Source: Qipengyuania atrilutea (lineage in GTDB: Bacteria > Pseudomonadota > Alphaproteobacteria > Sphingomonadales > Sphingomonadaceae). Taken from it: a DNA stretch of 64,000 nucleotides. The notes beneath the pieces are model-generated. The model was not told the origin of the DNA. It made no database searches and saw only the letters and a list, made by a program, of their open reading frames with translations. Below, piece by piece: positions 56,134 to 64,000 of this stretch (position 1 is its first letter; each line of letters begins with the position of its first letter). The stretch lies in the NCBI RefSeq assembly GCF_013370205.1, contig NZ_JABWGV010000001.1:930001-994000 (forward strand), read 5' to 3'. The position numbers and the translations under genes are program-made.

Positions 56134-57000
56134 ATGGCAGCCATGCGGTCCTTTCTGTTCGCACCGGGCGACAGCGCAAAGAAAATGACCAAGGCTGCCG
56201 ACGGGGAAGCCGACATCGTCATACTCGATCTCGAGGATGCGGTCGCAATCTCGGCCAAGTCCGAGGCGCGGCAGATGGTCGCGAAGTTCCTTGAAACGCG
56301 TAGCGACCGGCACCGTATCTGGGTGCGCATCAACCCGCTCGATGGCAAGCACGCGCTGACCGATCTCGCGGCAGTCATGGATGCAAGGCCCGGCGGCATC
56401 ATGCTACCGAAAGCGAACGGTCGGCGGGACGTGGAACGGCTCGACGCTTACCTGAGCGCGCTGGAAGCGAAGGCCGGTATCGACCCCGGCGCGACCAAGG
56501 TCATGCCGCTCGTGACCGAGACTGCCGCGGCCATGTTCTCGACCAGCGATTACGTCGGCGCGCCACGGCTCGCCGCCATGACCTGGGGCGGAGAGGACCT
56601 TGCAGACGCACTTGGCGCGAGCGAGAACACCGATGCAGAAGGTGCTTATCTGCCGCTGTACGTGATGGCGCGCAATCTGTGTCTGCTCGGCGCGAAGGCA
56701 GCGGGCGTGGCCGCGATTGAGACGATTCAGACCGATTTCCGCGATACCGACGGTCTAAAACTGCGCGCAGAGCGCATGTGGAAAGCAGGTTTTACCGGTA
56801 TGCTGGCGATCCACCCCGCGCAGGTCCCGGTCATCAACGCCGCTTTCACTCCTAGCGAGAGCGAAATCGCTGAAGCGCGCGACATCGTCGATCTGTTCGC
56901 CGCGAATCCGGGTGCAGGCACTCTGGCGCTCAACGGGAAGATGGTCGACCGGCCCCATCTCGATCGCGCACGAGCCCTCCTTGCGCTGACGCGAAGCTAA
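56134..57000 (+). CDS. CoA-ester lyase (CitE/malyl-CoA lyase-like)
   Basis: HpcH/HpaI aldolase superfamily; typically cleaves or forms malyl-CoA-type esters. Seen: MRSFLFAPGDSAKKMTKA, DIVILDLEDAVA with metal-binding acidic residues, RINPLDG, MLPKANG, LVTETAAAMF and AIHPAQVPVINAAF. ATG 56134 has AGGAG 10 bases upstream. 288 residues. Standing alone without citrate lyase alpha or gamma subunits, it is not a classical citrate lyase subunit. The exact substrate is open. Confidence 0.88.
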   Translation: MAAMRSFLFAPGDSAKKMTKAADGEADIVILDLEDAVAISAKSEARQMVAKFLETRSDRHRIWVRINPLDGKHALTDLAAVMDARPGGIMLPKANGRRDVERLDAYLSALEAKAGIDPGATKVMPLVTETAAAMFSTSDYVGAPRLAAMTWGGEDLADALGASENTDAEGAYLPLYVMARNLCLLGAKAAGVAAIETIQTDFRDTDGLKLRAERMWKAGFTGMLAIHPAQVPVINAAFTPSESEIAEARDIVDLFAANPGAGTLALNGKMVDRPHLDRARALLALTRS

Positions 57001-57064
57001 ATCTGTCCTACATGTACCGATATGGTTAGGTGCTTCCGCTCCCTCACGGACAGGAGCACCAACA

Positions 57065-57478
57065 ATGGCCATCATCGAAGGCCTCATCGGACCGATCGCC
57101 TCGATCATCGACAAGATCATTCCCGACAAGGAAGCGCGCGCCCGCGCCAAACTCGAGCTACTCGAACTGCAAGGTTCGCACGAACTCAAGACCATCGAAA
57201 CGCGCCTCGCGGCGATCGTTGCCGAAGCCAATTCGCACGATCCCTGGACCAGCCGCGCACGGCTGAGCTTTCTTTACGTCATGTACATTATTTTCCTCGC
57301 CGCACTACCCATGGGCATCCTGTCGGCATTCAAGCCAGAGATGGCGAGCAGCATAGCAAACGGCATGAACGCATACCTCGCCGGTTTGCCCGATCCGCTC
57401 TACGCGCTCTTCGGCACGGGCTACCTCGGTTACACCGCTGCGCGCCAATGGGGAAAGGCCAAAGGCATCGAGGCCTGA
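57065..57478 (+). CDS. GTA-type three-helix holin family protein
   Basis: Seen: 137 residues; an amphipathic start IIEGLIGPIASIIDKIIPDKEARARAKLEL typical of the holin family linked to gene-transfer-agent release, a WTSRARLSF hinge, then membrane helices (~80-96 and ~114-126). No capsid or other GTA genes are nearby. Upstream CAGGAG in the leader supports ATG 57065. Lies between a CoA lyase gene and aroQ. Confidence 0.82.
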   Translation: MAIIEGLIGPIASIIDKIIPDKEARARAKLELLELQGSHELKTIETRLAAIVAEANSHDPWTSRARLSFLYVMYIIFLAALPMGILSAFKPEMASSIANGMNAYLAGLPDPLYALFGTGYLGYTAARQWGKAKGIEA

Positions 57479-57530
57479 GAACCCCGAAATCCGCTAGGCA
57501 TTCGCCCCGCCGCTGGCTTATGGCGGGGCG

Positions 57531-57965
57531 ATGACCCAGACAGTCTATGTCCTCAACGGCCCCAACCTGAACTTGCTCGGCACGCGCGAACCGGAAATCT
57601 ACGGTAGCGCCACCCTCGACGACATCGCGGACATGCTCGACGACCGGGCGCGAGATCTCGGACTTGCCATCGACATGCGGCAGTCGAATCACGAGGGCCA
57701 CCTAATCGACTGGCTGCATGAAGCGCAGGCGGAGGGCGCGAAGGCGGTCCTGCTCAACGCCGCAGGGTTTACGCATACTTCGGTCGCGCTGCTCGACGCC
57801 TGCCTCGCCATTCGCACGCCGGTCGTCGAAGTCCATCTCTCCGATCCGTCCAAACGCGAGGATTTCCGCCACCATTCCTTCATCGCGAAGGGTGCGGTTC
57901 ACACCGTGCAGGGGCTCGGTCCCCAAAGCTACGTCGCGGCGCTGGAGTACGTAGCCGGCCTGTAA
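57531..57965 (+). CDS. aroQ: 3-dehydroquinate dehydratase, type II
   Basis: Third step of the shikimate pathway. Seen: VLNGPNLNLLGTREPEIYG with the active-site Arg/Tyr, MRQSNHEGHLIDWLHEA, LNAAGFTHTSVALLDA and VEVHLSDPSKREDFRHHS. 144 residues, the normal dodecameric type. Followed by accB and accC in the usual order. Confidence 0.96.
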   Translation: MTQTVYVLNGPNLNLLGTREPEIYGSATLDDIADMLDDRARDLGLAIDMRQSNHEGHLIDWLHEAQAEGAKAVLLNAAGFTHTSVALLDACLAIRTPVVEVHLSDPSKREDFRHHSFIAKGAVHTVQGLGPQSYVAALEYVAGL

Positions 57966-58076
57966 CATCTGCGCGCTACGGTATCCGATTTTCCGCAAGG
58001 AACGGGCATTCGCCCCCTTGCAAGGCGCCGCACTGCCGCGCATAGGCACGGGCATTCTATCAATCGAGGGGCTTTC

Positions 58077-58568
58077 ATGGCCGAAACCAAAAGCACCGCC
58101 GGCCGCAAGACCGGCATGAATGTTGACACATCGCTGGTCCGCGAACTCGCAGAACTGCTCGGCGAAACGGGCCTGACGGAAATCGAGGTCGAAGACGGCG
58201 AACGCAAGATCCGCGTCGCTCGCGGCGGCATCCAGACCGTCGCCGCTGCCGCGCCGCAGCCAGCTATGGCAGCGCCCGTCGCCGCTGCGCCGGCATCCGA
58301 GGATGTGCCTGCGAGCGGGGGCAGTGCTGCTCCGCAGGACGCGCTGAAATCCCCGATGGTCGGAACCGCCTATCTCTCGTCCGAACCCGGAGCCGATCCG
58401 TTCGTGAAGGTCGGCGATAGCGTGAAGGAAGGCGACACCTTGCTCATCATCGAAGCGATGAAGGTGATGAACCCGATCGTCGCCGACAAGAGCGGCACCG
58501 TGCGCGACATCCTGGTCGGCGACGCGCAGCCGGTCGAGTTCGATCAGCCTCTCATCGTCGTCGGCTAG
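58077..58568 (+). CDS. accB: Biotin carboxyl carrier protein of acetyl-CoA carboxylase
   Basis: Carries biotin between carboxylase and transferase. Seen: N-terminal helical region, Ala/Pro-rich linker (~55-85), and a biotinyl domain with Lys129 in [11 protein letters not shown]. 163 residues. Seven bases ahead of accC. Confidence 0.97.
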   Translation: MAETKSTAGRKTGMNVDTSLVRELAELLGETGLTEIEVEDGERKIRVARGGIQTVAAAAPQPAMAAPVAAAPASEDVPASGGSAAPQDALKSPMVGTAYLSSEPGADPFVKVGDSVKEGDTLLIIEAMKVMNPIVADKSGTVRDILVGDAQPVEFDQPLIVVG

Positions 58569-58575
58569 TGCAGAC

Positions 58576-59922
58576 ATGACTGAAATCAGCCGCATACTTA
58601 TCGCCAACCGCGGCGAAATCGCGCTCCGCATCCACCGCGCTGCGCATGAAATGGGGATCGAAACGGTCGCGGTTCACTCGACCGCCGATGCCGACGCGAT
58701 GCATGTGCGCCTCGCCGATCATGCGGTGTGTATCGGGCCGCCGCCCGCCGCCGAAAGCTACCTTAACATCGCCTCCATCATCGCTGCGGCGGAGATCGCG
58801 CATTGCGATGCGATCCACCCCGGTTATGGCTTCCTCTCGGAAAACGCCCGCTTCGCCGAGATCGTCGAGACCCACGGCATCGCGTGGATCGGTCCGAAGC
58901 CCGAACATATCCGCACGATGGGCGACAAGGTCGCTGCCAAGAAAACTGCTGGCGAACTCGGCCTGCCGCTGGTTCCCGGCTCCGACGGCGCGGTCTCAGA
59001 TACCGACGAAGCCGCCCGTATCGCCGAGGAAATCGGCTATCCGGTCATCATCAAGGCAGCAAGCGGCGGCGGCGGCCGCGGCATGAAAGTGTGCGAAAGC
59101 CCCGACAAGCTCGCATCGTTGATGAAGCAGGCCGGAAGCGAGGCGAAGGCGGCTTTCGGCGACGACACCGTCTACATCGAGAAGTATCTCGGCAACCCGC
59201 GGCACATCGAATTCCAGGTGTTCGGTGACGGACGCGGCAAGGCGATCCATCTCGGCGAACGCGACTGCTCGCTGCAGCGCCGCCACCAGAAGGTTCTCGA
59301 AGAAGCGCCGTCCCCGGTCCTGTCGGCGGAAGACCGCGAACGCATGGGTGAGACCTGCGCGAAGGCCATGCGTGACATGGTTTACCGCGGTGCGGGCACG
59401 ATCGAATTCCTGTGGGAAAACGGTGAGTTCTACTTCATCGAGATGAACACACGCCTGCAGGTCGAACATCCGGTGACGGAAATGATCACCGGGATCGATC
59501 TGGTGCGCGAACAGATCCGGATCGCGGCAGGCAAGGATCTGTCGCTCACGCAAGAAGAGATCCAGTTTACCGGGCACGCGATCGAGTGCCGCATCAACGC
59601 CGAGGATCCGTTCACCTTCGCCCCCTCCCCCGGCAAGGTCACGCATTACCATGCGGCGGGCGGCATGCATGTGCGCGTCGATAGCGGGCTCTACGCCGGC
59701 TATTCGATCCCGCCGTATTACGACAGCATGATCGCGAAGCTGATCGTGTTCGGACGCAGCCGCGACAAGTGCATCATGCGTCTGCGGCGTGCGCTTGACG
59801 AAATGGTCATCGAAGGGGTGAAGACCTCGCTGCCGCTGCACCAGGAACTGATCGAACAGGACGACGTGTTGTCGGGCGATTACTCGATCAAGTGGCTCGA
59901 GGAATGGCTGAAGGAGCGGTAA
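58576..59922 (+). CDS. accC: Biotin carboxylase subunit of acetyl-CoA carboxylase
   Basis: ATP-dependent carboxylation of the AccB biotin. Seen: [21 protein letters not shown]-grasp loop [29 protein letters not shown], and [15 protein letters not shown]. 448 residues, normal length. Confidence 0.97.
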   Translation: MTEISRILIANRGEIALRIHRAAHEMGIETVAVHSTADADAMHVRLADHAVCIGPPPAAESYLNIASIIAAAEIAHCDAIHPGYGFLSENARFAEIVETHGIAWIGPKPEHIRTMGDKVAAKKTAGELGLPLVPGSDGAVSDTDEAARIAEEIGYPVIIKAASGGGGRGMKVCESPDKLASLMKQAGSEAKAAFGDDTVYIEKYLGNPRHIEFQVFGDGRGKAIHLGERDCSLQRRHQKVLEEAPSPVLSAEDRERMGETCAKAMRDMVYRGAGTIEFLWENGEFYFIEMNTRLQVEHPVTEMITGIDLVREQIRIAAGKDLSLTQEEIQFTGHAIECRINAEDPFTFAPSPGKVTHYHAAGGMHVRVDSGLYAGYSIPPYYDSMIAKLIVFGRSRDKCIMRLRRALDEMVIEGVKTSLPLHQELIEQDDVLSGDYSIKWLEEWLKER

Positions 59923-59946
59923 CGCCTTATTGCCGGTGCCGCGCGT

Positions 59947-60381
59947 TCAATCGAAGGTAAAGCCTGCTGCTTTAGCCTCTGCGATAACTTCCGCGCCTGT
60001 TTGTCGCGGGTGATCGCCAGAAAGGCGGCACCAGTCCGCGCGTTCATCGACGAATATCTCTTTCTCGATCGAGTGGCTTGACGCTGTATCGAACATGCCG
60101 GCGGAGAAGCTGCGATTGCCTGTCGGTAGAAAGCGGAACCAGAGGTTGCTGCCGCACATGGAGCAAAAAGCCCGTTCAGCCCAGCCATTCGAACGATAGA
60201 TTGCAATACTGACTTCCCCTGCAATCTTTACCTTTTTGCCGGTTTGCGCGGCGTAGAACGCCCCGCCCCAGCGGCGGCACATATCGCAGTGGCAGATTTC
60301 GACTTCGTGTGAGGGCTCTTCGAGCGAGATGTTTACCGCCCCGCAAAGGCAATGCCCTTCAAGACACTTCTCGCCGCTCAC
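59947..60381 (-). CDS. GFA family protein
   Basis: Zinc-binding CENP-V/GFA fold; name-giving members bind glutathione-formaldehyde adducts, but most roles are unknown. Seen: GHCLCGAV, CHCDMCRRWGGAF and CSMCGSNLWFR, the full Cys set. GTG 60381 overlaps the Lrp gene stop (GTGA), so the pair is coupled. The longer frame upstream is a shadow of the Lrp gene. 144 residues. Confidence 0.87.
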   Translation of the reverse strand: MSGEKCLEGHCLCGAVNISLEEPSHEVEICHCDMCRRWGGAFYAAQTGKKVKIAGEVSIAIYRSNGWAERAFCSMCGSNLWFRFLPTGNRSFSAGMFDTASSHSIEKEIFVDERADWCRLSGDHPRQTGAEVIAEAKAAGFTFD

Positions 60382-60842
60382 CCCAGCGGGACACCTGGCT
60401 CGTTTTTCGCCGTGCGGATCGTCAGCGACGTCTTCACGCTTTCGACGTTCGGTGCAGGCGTCAGCTTTCCGGTCAGGAATTCCTGAAAGCTCTGGAGGTC
60501 TTCGGCCACGACCTTCAGGATGAAGTCGATCTCGCCGTTCAGCATATGACATTCGCGGACCTGAGGCAGCGCGCGCACGTGTTCTTCGAATTCGCGAAGC
60601 GCATCTTCGGCCTGGCTTTTGAGGCTTACCATTGCGAACACCATGATGGTGTAGCCCAACTTCGCGGCGTCGAGTTCGGCATGATAGCCCTTGATTACGC
60701 CGTCTTCCTCGAGCGCGCGGACGCGGCGCAGACACGGCGGAGCAGTCAGCCCGACACGCTGCGCCAGATCGACGTTGGTGATCCGGCCTTCTTCCTGAAG
60801 CTCGGCCAACAACCGCTGGTCGATATCGTCGTAATTGCCCAT
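60378..60842 (-). CDS. Lrp/AsnC-family transcriptional regulator
   Basis: Seen: N-terminal helix-turn-helix (DIDQRLLAELQEEGRITNVDLAQRVGLTAPPCLRRVRALEEDGVI) and a C-terminal RAM ligand-binding domain ending in EFLTGKLTPAPNVESVKTSLTI. 154 residues from ATG 60842. The amino-acid ligand is unknown. Divergent from the histidine kinase over about 280 bases. Confidence 0.93.
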   Translation of the reverse strand: MGNYDDIDQRLLAELQEEGRITNVDLAQRVGLTAPPCLRRVRALEEDGVIKGYHAELDAAKLGYTIMVFAMVSLKSQAEDALREFEEHVRALPQVRECHMLNGEIDFILKVVAEDLQSFQEFLTGKLTPAPNVESVKTSLTIRTAKNEPGVPLG

Positions 60843-61122
60843 CAACTCACGTCCCCGGTTCGCAGCACCCCTGTCACCTTATCGCGTGGCGCTAAGCATA
60901 AGATACCAAAAAACTGCGCGCTATGCCCGTTTCATACTCTGCCAAGCATCAGCCGTTGCGCAAATAACTAATATTATTATCTCTGCCAGTGTTTGTCCCG
61001 CTTTGCAACGCACACCGAGGGCGCGCTTCAAGCTTTCGTAATAATCGCCCATAAGCCGCTGAAAGCTAAAGTCGGCCCGTCGCGTCCTGCGTCCTGCCAC
61101 TCACAGGGGAGTAGACAGACAC

Positions 61123-62967
61123 ATGCGTCACGACGACCGACTTGCTACCGTACTGCGCCAGCGCGCGGCGACGGAACGGGCGGTGCGGACGCAATTTCGT
61201 CAGCTACTCGATTTGCTCGGCGATCGCTCGCTCAGCGTCGAGCCGCAACTGCTCGAAGCGGCATGGGTGCGCATGGGCGCCATTGCCGAAATACTGCCAC
61301 AAAGCGAACGGGCTGCCATTTTAAGAGAGGCCGGCTGGCGGTTTCGCAGCCCCGCCCTCGCCGCTTACCTCGCCGAAGACGGACCCGACGTAGCGGCTGC
61401 TGCGCTTTCCCGCGCCGAACTGAGCGGAGAGGAATGGCAGCAGCTAATTCCTCAGCTTCCGATCCGCGCGCGCGGTTTTCTGCGTTTGCGGCGCGGCCTT
61501 CCGGCCGAGGCGTTGGAAGTGCTCGATCGCCTCGGAATCTACGACCGCGGACTCCCTCTGCCCTTGGCGGTTACGGAAACTCAGCCGGGAGGAGGTGGGG
61601 AAACTGGGCGCGGCGAGGCCGCTATCTTCGTCAACGGTGAACCGGTCGACACGCTCGATCTCGACGCCGAGGCAGTACTGGACGCGGAAGGGCAAACAGA
61701 CGTGACCTCTAACGACGCCGAGGAGGGGTCTAGTGATGTCGAGGCGGAAGTAGCCGTAGCCGAACAGGTGCAAAACCCCGCTCCTGCAGACGCGCCGATA
61801 GCAGCCTTGGTGAAGCGCATCGAAACCTTCCAGCGCAACCGTACGGCCCGCGCCGCTGCCGAAGGTCCCGATAGCGTCGACGGCGGCTCGGCGGCTTTCT
61901 CTCCGCAGCGTCCGGTCGCCGCATTTGCTTTCGCCACCGATATCCGCGGCAAGATCGACTGGGCCGACCGCGAAGTCGCGCCGATGATCGTGGGTACCGA
62001 CCTCGCCTCGCCCCTTCTCGGCAGCGCGAACAGCGACGACGACGACCATCTGGCGCGCGCCTTCGTTCTCCGGCTCCCGGTCCGCGGTGCCGCGATCCGT
62101 TTGCGCGGAGCCATAGCGATCGCCGGTGATTGGGTCATCGACGCAGCTCCGAGCTTTTCCGAGATCGGCGGCCGTTTCGAAGGCTTCGTCGGCAAGTTCC
62201 GCCGCGCGCTGCCCGCGGTCGACCCGCAAGCGAAGGAACGCCGCAGACGGGCGGAACTCATGCGCGAGTTGCTGCACGAGCTGCGCACGCCAGTCGGCGC
62301 CATCCAGGGCTTCGCGGAGATTATCCAGCAGCAGATGTACGGACCGACGCCGCACGAATACCGCGCGATGGCCGCGGCGATTGCAGGCGACAGCGCGCTC
62401 ATGCTTGCAGGCTTCGAGGATTTGGAACGCCTCGCGACGCTGGAGAGCGATGCGCGTCACCTCGAAGAGGGATCGAGCGACCTGACCGACGTGACGCGCA
62501 AATTGATTGCGCAGGTCCAGCCGGTACTGAGTGCGCGGGGTGCGTCACTCGCCATCGACGGCGGCACCGATCCCTACCTCGTCGTGGTCACGCGAAAGGA
62601 AGCCGAGGTCATGTTGTGGCGTATTCTCGGCACGCTCGCGTCGGCTGCGCGGCAGGACGAGACGCTCTCGCTTGAGCTTGGCAATGACGACGACGGGAAT
62701 GCCGTGCTGCTATCGGGTGCATTGCCGAAGGCTTTGGGCGAGGCGGACAATATCTTCGCTGCGAGCACCCGTATCGCGGGCAGCAACATCAGTTCCGGCA
62801 TCTTCGGAGCCGGCTTCGCCCTGCGTCTCGCGCGTGCCGAAGCCCGCGCGGCGGGCGGAGACCTGATCCGCGAAGGGAACCGCATCACGCTTGCCCTGCC
62901 GCTTGCACAAGATAAGGGCGCTGCCGACAACGACGCGGACGAAGACCACCGCCGCGAAGCCGGATAA
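61123..62967 (+). CDS. Histidine kinase-like protein with degenerate ATPase domain
   Basis: Seen: long soluble N-terminal part (~1-280) with an acidic, Asp/Glu-rich region (~175-225), a PAS-like segment (~265-350), and a clear HisKA domain with His in LLHELRTPVGAIQGFAEII (~383). In the catalytic domain the N-box Asn residues are missing (MLWRILGTLASAARQ), and only a weak G-box (GIFGAGFALRLARAEARAAGG) remains. No membrane helices. 614 residues. It may bind a partner or phosphate rather than phosphorylate. No adjacent regulator. Confidence 0.82.
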   Translation: MRHDDRLATVLRQRAATERAVRTQFRQLLDLLGDRSLSVEPQLLEAAWVRMGAIAEILPQSERAAILREAGWRFRSPALAAYLAEDGPDVAAAALSRAELSGEEWQQLIPQLPIRARGFLRLRRGLPAEALEVLDRLGIYDRGLPLPLAVTETQPGGGGETGRGEAAIFVNGEPVDTLDLDAEAVLDAEGQTDVTSNDAEEGSSDVEAEVAVAEQVQNPAPADAPIAALVKRIETFQRNRTARAAAEGPDSVDGGSAAFSPQRPVAAFAFATDIRGKIDWADREVAPMIVGTDLASPLLGSANSDDDDHLARAFVLRLPVRGAAIRLRGAIAIAGDWVIDAAPSFSEIGGRFEGFVGKFRRALPAVDPQAKERRRRAELMRELLHELRTPVGAIQGFAEIIQQQMYGPTPHEYRAMAAAIAGDSALMLAGFEDLERLATLESDARHLEEGSSDLTDVTRKLIAQVQPVLSARGASLAIDGGTDPYLVVVTRKEAEVMLWRILGTLASAARQDETLSLELGNDDDGNAVLLSGALPKALGEADNIFAASTRIAGSNISSGIFGAGFALRLARAEARAAGGDLIREGNRITLALPLAQDKGAADNDADEDHRREAG

Positions 62968-63076
62968 GCGGCGCCCCCGCGCTTTAATGTTGCCAGCGGC
63001 AAAGCGGCAAGCTAGGCGCACCCACTGTCAGCGAATGGCGACCGTTCCGGCGGCGCCGACACATTCGGCATCCTGG

Positions 63077-63153
63077 GGGCCTGTAGCTCAGTTGGTTAGA
63101 GCTGGCCGCTCATAACGGCTAGGTCGCGGGTTCAAGTCCTGCCGGGCCCACCA
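63077..63153 (+). tRNA. tRNA-Ile2 (CAU, lysidine type)
   Basis: Complete cloverleaf with acceptor GGGCCTG/CGGGCCC, anticodon loop CTCATAA (CAT), T-loop TTCAAGT and CCA. CTCATAA, the GGTCGC variable region and the TTCAAGTCC arm closely match tRNA-Ile2 genes such as E. coli ileX rather than tRNA-Met. The anticodon C would be modified to lysidine. Confidence 0.85.
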
Positions 63154-63194
63154 GATGCCCGGCCCGAATGTAGCAAAGTTCGCTCGGCACCGGT

Positions 63195-63240
63195 CGGGGA
63201 GTGGCGCAGCCTGGTAGCGCACCTGTTTTGGGTACAGGGT
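63195..63240 (+). pseudogene. tRNA-Pro (UGG), 5' part only
   Basis: Bases 63195-63240 match a tRNA-Pro from the acceptor 5' strand (CGGGGAG) through the D-arm (GCGCAGCCTGGTAGCGC) and anticodon arm (CCTGT, loop TTTGGGT with anticodon TGG, ACAGG). The expected variable and T-arm sequence is replaced by the end of an integrase gene. Either the tRNA is disrupted, or a complete copy lies at the far end of the element beyond the window. Confidence 0.85.
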
Positions 63241-64000
63241 AGCTACTCCCCATTTTTGGCAGATTTCTGCGGCTTCGGCAAGCCTTCATCGTCAGGTTCG
63301 GGGATAATTCGGGATTCGGTTGCAAATAGCATCGCCCGAACGTCATCTTCCTGTGCGTGGGCATAGCGTGTGGTCGTCCCGACGTTCTTGTGACCCAGCA
63401 GCCGCTGCACCCCAACGATGTTACCGCTTGAGCGAAGGTTACGGGTCGCGGCAGTGTGCCGGTTATCGTGAAAGCGGTAATCCTCAATGCCAGCGTCCTT
63501 GAGTGCCCGACGCCATTGGCGCATCCATCCCTGCTTGCTGAAGGGGTAACGTTCGCCCTTCACTCTCGCCGGACGATCCTTCCGACGCGGTGCCGGTCGC
63601 TGGCAGACATACGTGAAGACCTGCGGGCAGACCTTCGGTTGTGCCTTGATGATTGCCAACATTGCCGGTGATAGCGGGAAGCTGTGCTTGCTTCCGCCTT
63701 TGACCTGCACGGTTGCCCTTGCTCCCACCTCGTCCACGTCTGCCCATCGTAGCGATATGATTTCCGACCGACGCTGCCCACTCAGAAGGGCGAACCGAAC
63801 AAGCGGTTTGAGGTTGTCGTGCAAATGGGCGAACAGCCGCCTTTCCTCATCGAAGGTCAGTTCGCGAATGCGCCAGTCTGGCTCTTTCGCCATCAGATCA
63901 TCCCATTCGATCTCTGGCACCTCGACCTTCGCGGGCCTGAGCCAGTTAACAACGCGGCGAAGAAGTTGTATCTCGCGGTTGATCGTGCTGTCGCTCACCT
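63241..64000. mobile_element. Left end of a second integrase element
   Basis: Integrase coding sequence starts immediately at the tRNA-Pro break and runs out of the window. The element's size and cargo are unknown. Confidence 0.7.
63243..64000 (-). CDS. Tyrosine recombinase/integrase, partial
   Basis: Seen: the catalytic domain is complete, with Arg in LLSGQRRSEIISLRW, Lys in VKGGSKHSFPLS, HDNRHTAATR (HxxR box), LLGHKNVGTTTRYAHA with the nucleophile Tyr. The N-terminal part, probably including the arm-binding domain, lies beyond base 64000; the GTG at 63998 is unlikely to be the true start. Intact as far as visible, unlike the integrase at 30.6-31.9 kb. Confidence 0.9.
   Translation of the reverse strand, partial: VSDSTINREIQLLRRVVNWLRPAKVEVPEIEWDDLMAKEPDWRIRELTFDEERRLFAHLHDNLKPLVRFALLSGQRRSEIISLRWADVDEVGARATVQVKGGSKHSFPLSPAMLAIIKAQPKVCPQVFTYVCQRPAPRRKDRPARVKGERYPFSKQGWMRQWRRALKDAGIEDYRFHDNRHTAATRNLRSSGNIVGVQRLLGHKNVGTTTRYAHAQEDDVRAMLFATESRIIPEPDDEGLPKPQKSAKNGE

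Noticed and set aside
63241-63253. CTCCCC after the tRNA-Pro fragment as a possible acceptor 3' strand
   Set aside because: It could pair with CGGGGAG, but T-arm and variable region are missing and the bases are the end of the integrase frame (NGE-stop). Taken as coincidence.

Overview
The window reads as the chromosome of an alphaproteobacterium of the order Sphingomonadales, most likely Erythrobacteraceae. This rests on protein character and gene order: a PEPxxWA-CTERM protein, an orphan gene-transfer-agent (GTA) type holin, DUF6456, an ETC complex I (NDUFS4-like) subunit, and a bamA-ompH-fabZ cluster without lpx genes. The family-level assignment is by recognition, not by a database search. 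Most of the window is dense, GC-rich core genome.

Layout. 1-6.4 kb: end of a carboxylesterase, tRNA-Met, a 2'-5' RNA ligase-like gene, mltG-fabF-acpP, a DUF2383 gene and aspS. 6.6-9.8 kb: rnd, oxyR, a PEP-CTERM exported protein and rpmE. 9.9-22.3 kb: a long leftward envelope and translation block in the order rpsB-tsf-pyrH-frr-uppS-cdsA-dxr-rseP-bamA-ompH-fabZ plus an exported protein, interrupted once by an opposite-strand SnoaL-like gene. 22.5-25.7 kb: two alphaproteobacterial-type LexA boxes ahead of a small membrane protein gene, then pssA-psd and a FabH2-type ketoacyl synthase. 25.8-32.0 kb: a genomic island inserted at the 3' end of tRNA-Tyr. 32.2-50 kb: rlmB, hup, lon, a diguanylate cyclase, ybaB, dnaX, the small SRP RNA, hrpB, a polyprenyl synthase, chorismate mutase, a two-component system, a SIMPL protein and uup. 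50-63 kb: GST, DUF6456/XRE pair, yajC-secD-secF, tRNA-Pro(GGG), a CoA-ester lyase, GTA holin, aroQ-accB-accC, an Lrp regulator with a GFA protein, a degenerate histidine kinase and tRNA-Ile2. 63.2-64 kb: the start of a second integrase element that cuts a tRNA-Pro(UGG) gene.

The island is the most interesting region. It is bounded by a 20-bp direct repeat (25786-25805 and 31975-31994). It carries a membrane-anchored hypothetical protein, a TIR protein with a C-terminal RsiV-like (DUF3298) domain, and, one base downstream, a membrane-anchored protein with an LprI-like (DUF1311) domain. RsiV and LprI are both known from lysozyme recognition or inhibition, so the TIR pair looks like a candidate defence module that senses a lysozyme-like enzyme. 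A serine recombinase, a broken MmeI-like restriction-modification gene and an integrase that has lost its C-terminal catalytic residues follow. The last two genes converge on one apparent deletion junction near 30575-30583, which should have frozen the island in place.

The core genes form coherent pathways: fatty-acid synthesis (fabF, acpP, fabZ, accBC), phospholipid synthesis (cdsA, pssA, psd), isoprenoids (dxr, uppS, polyprenyl synthase), outer-membrane assembly (bamA, ompH, rseP) and Sec export (yajC, secD, secF).
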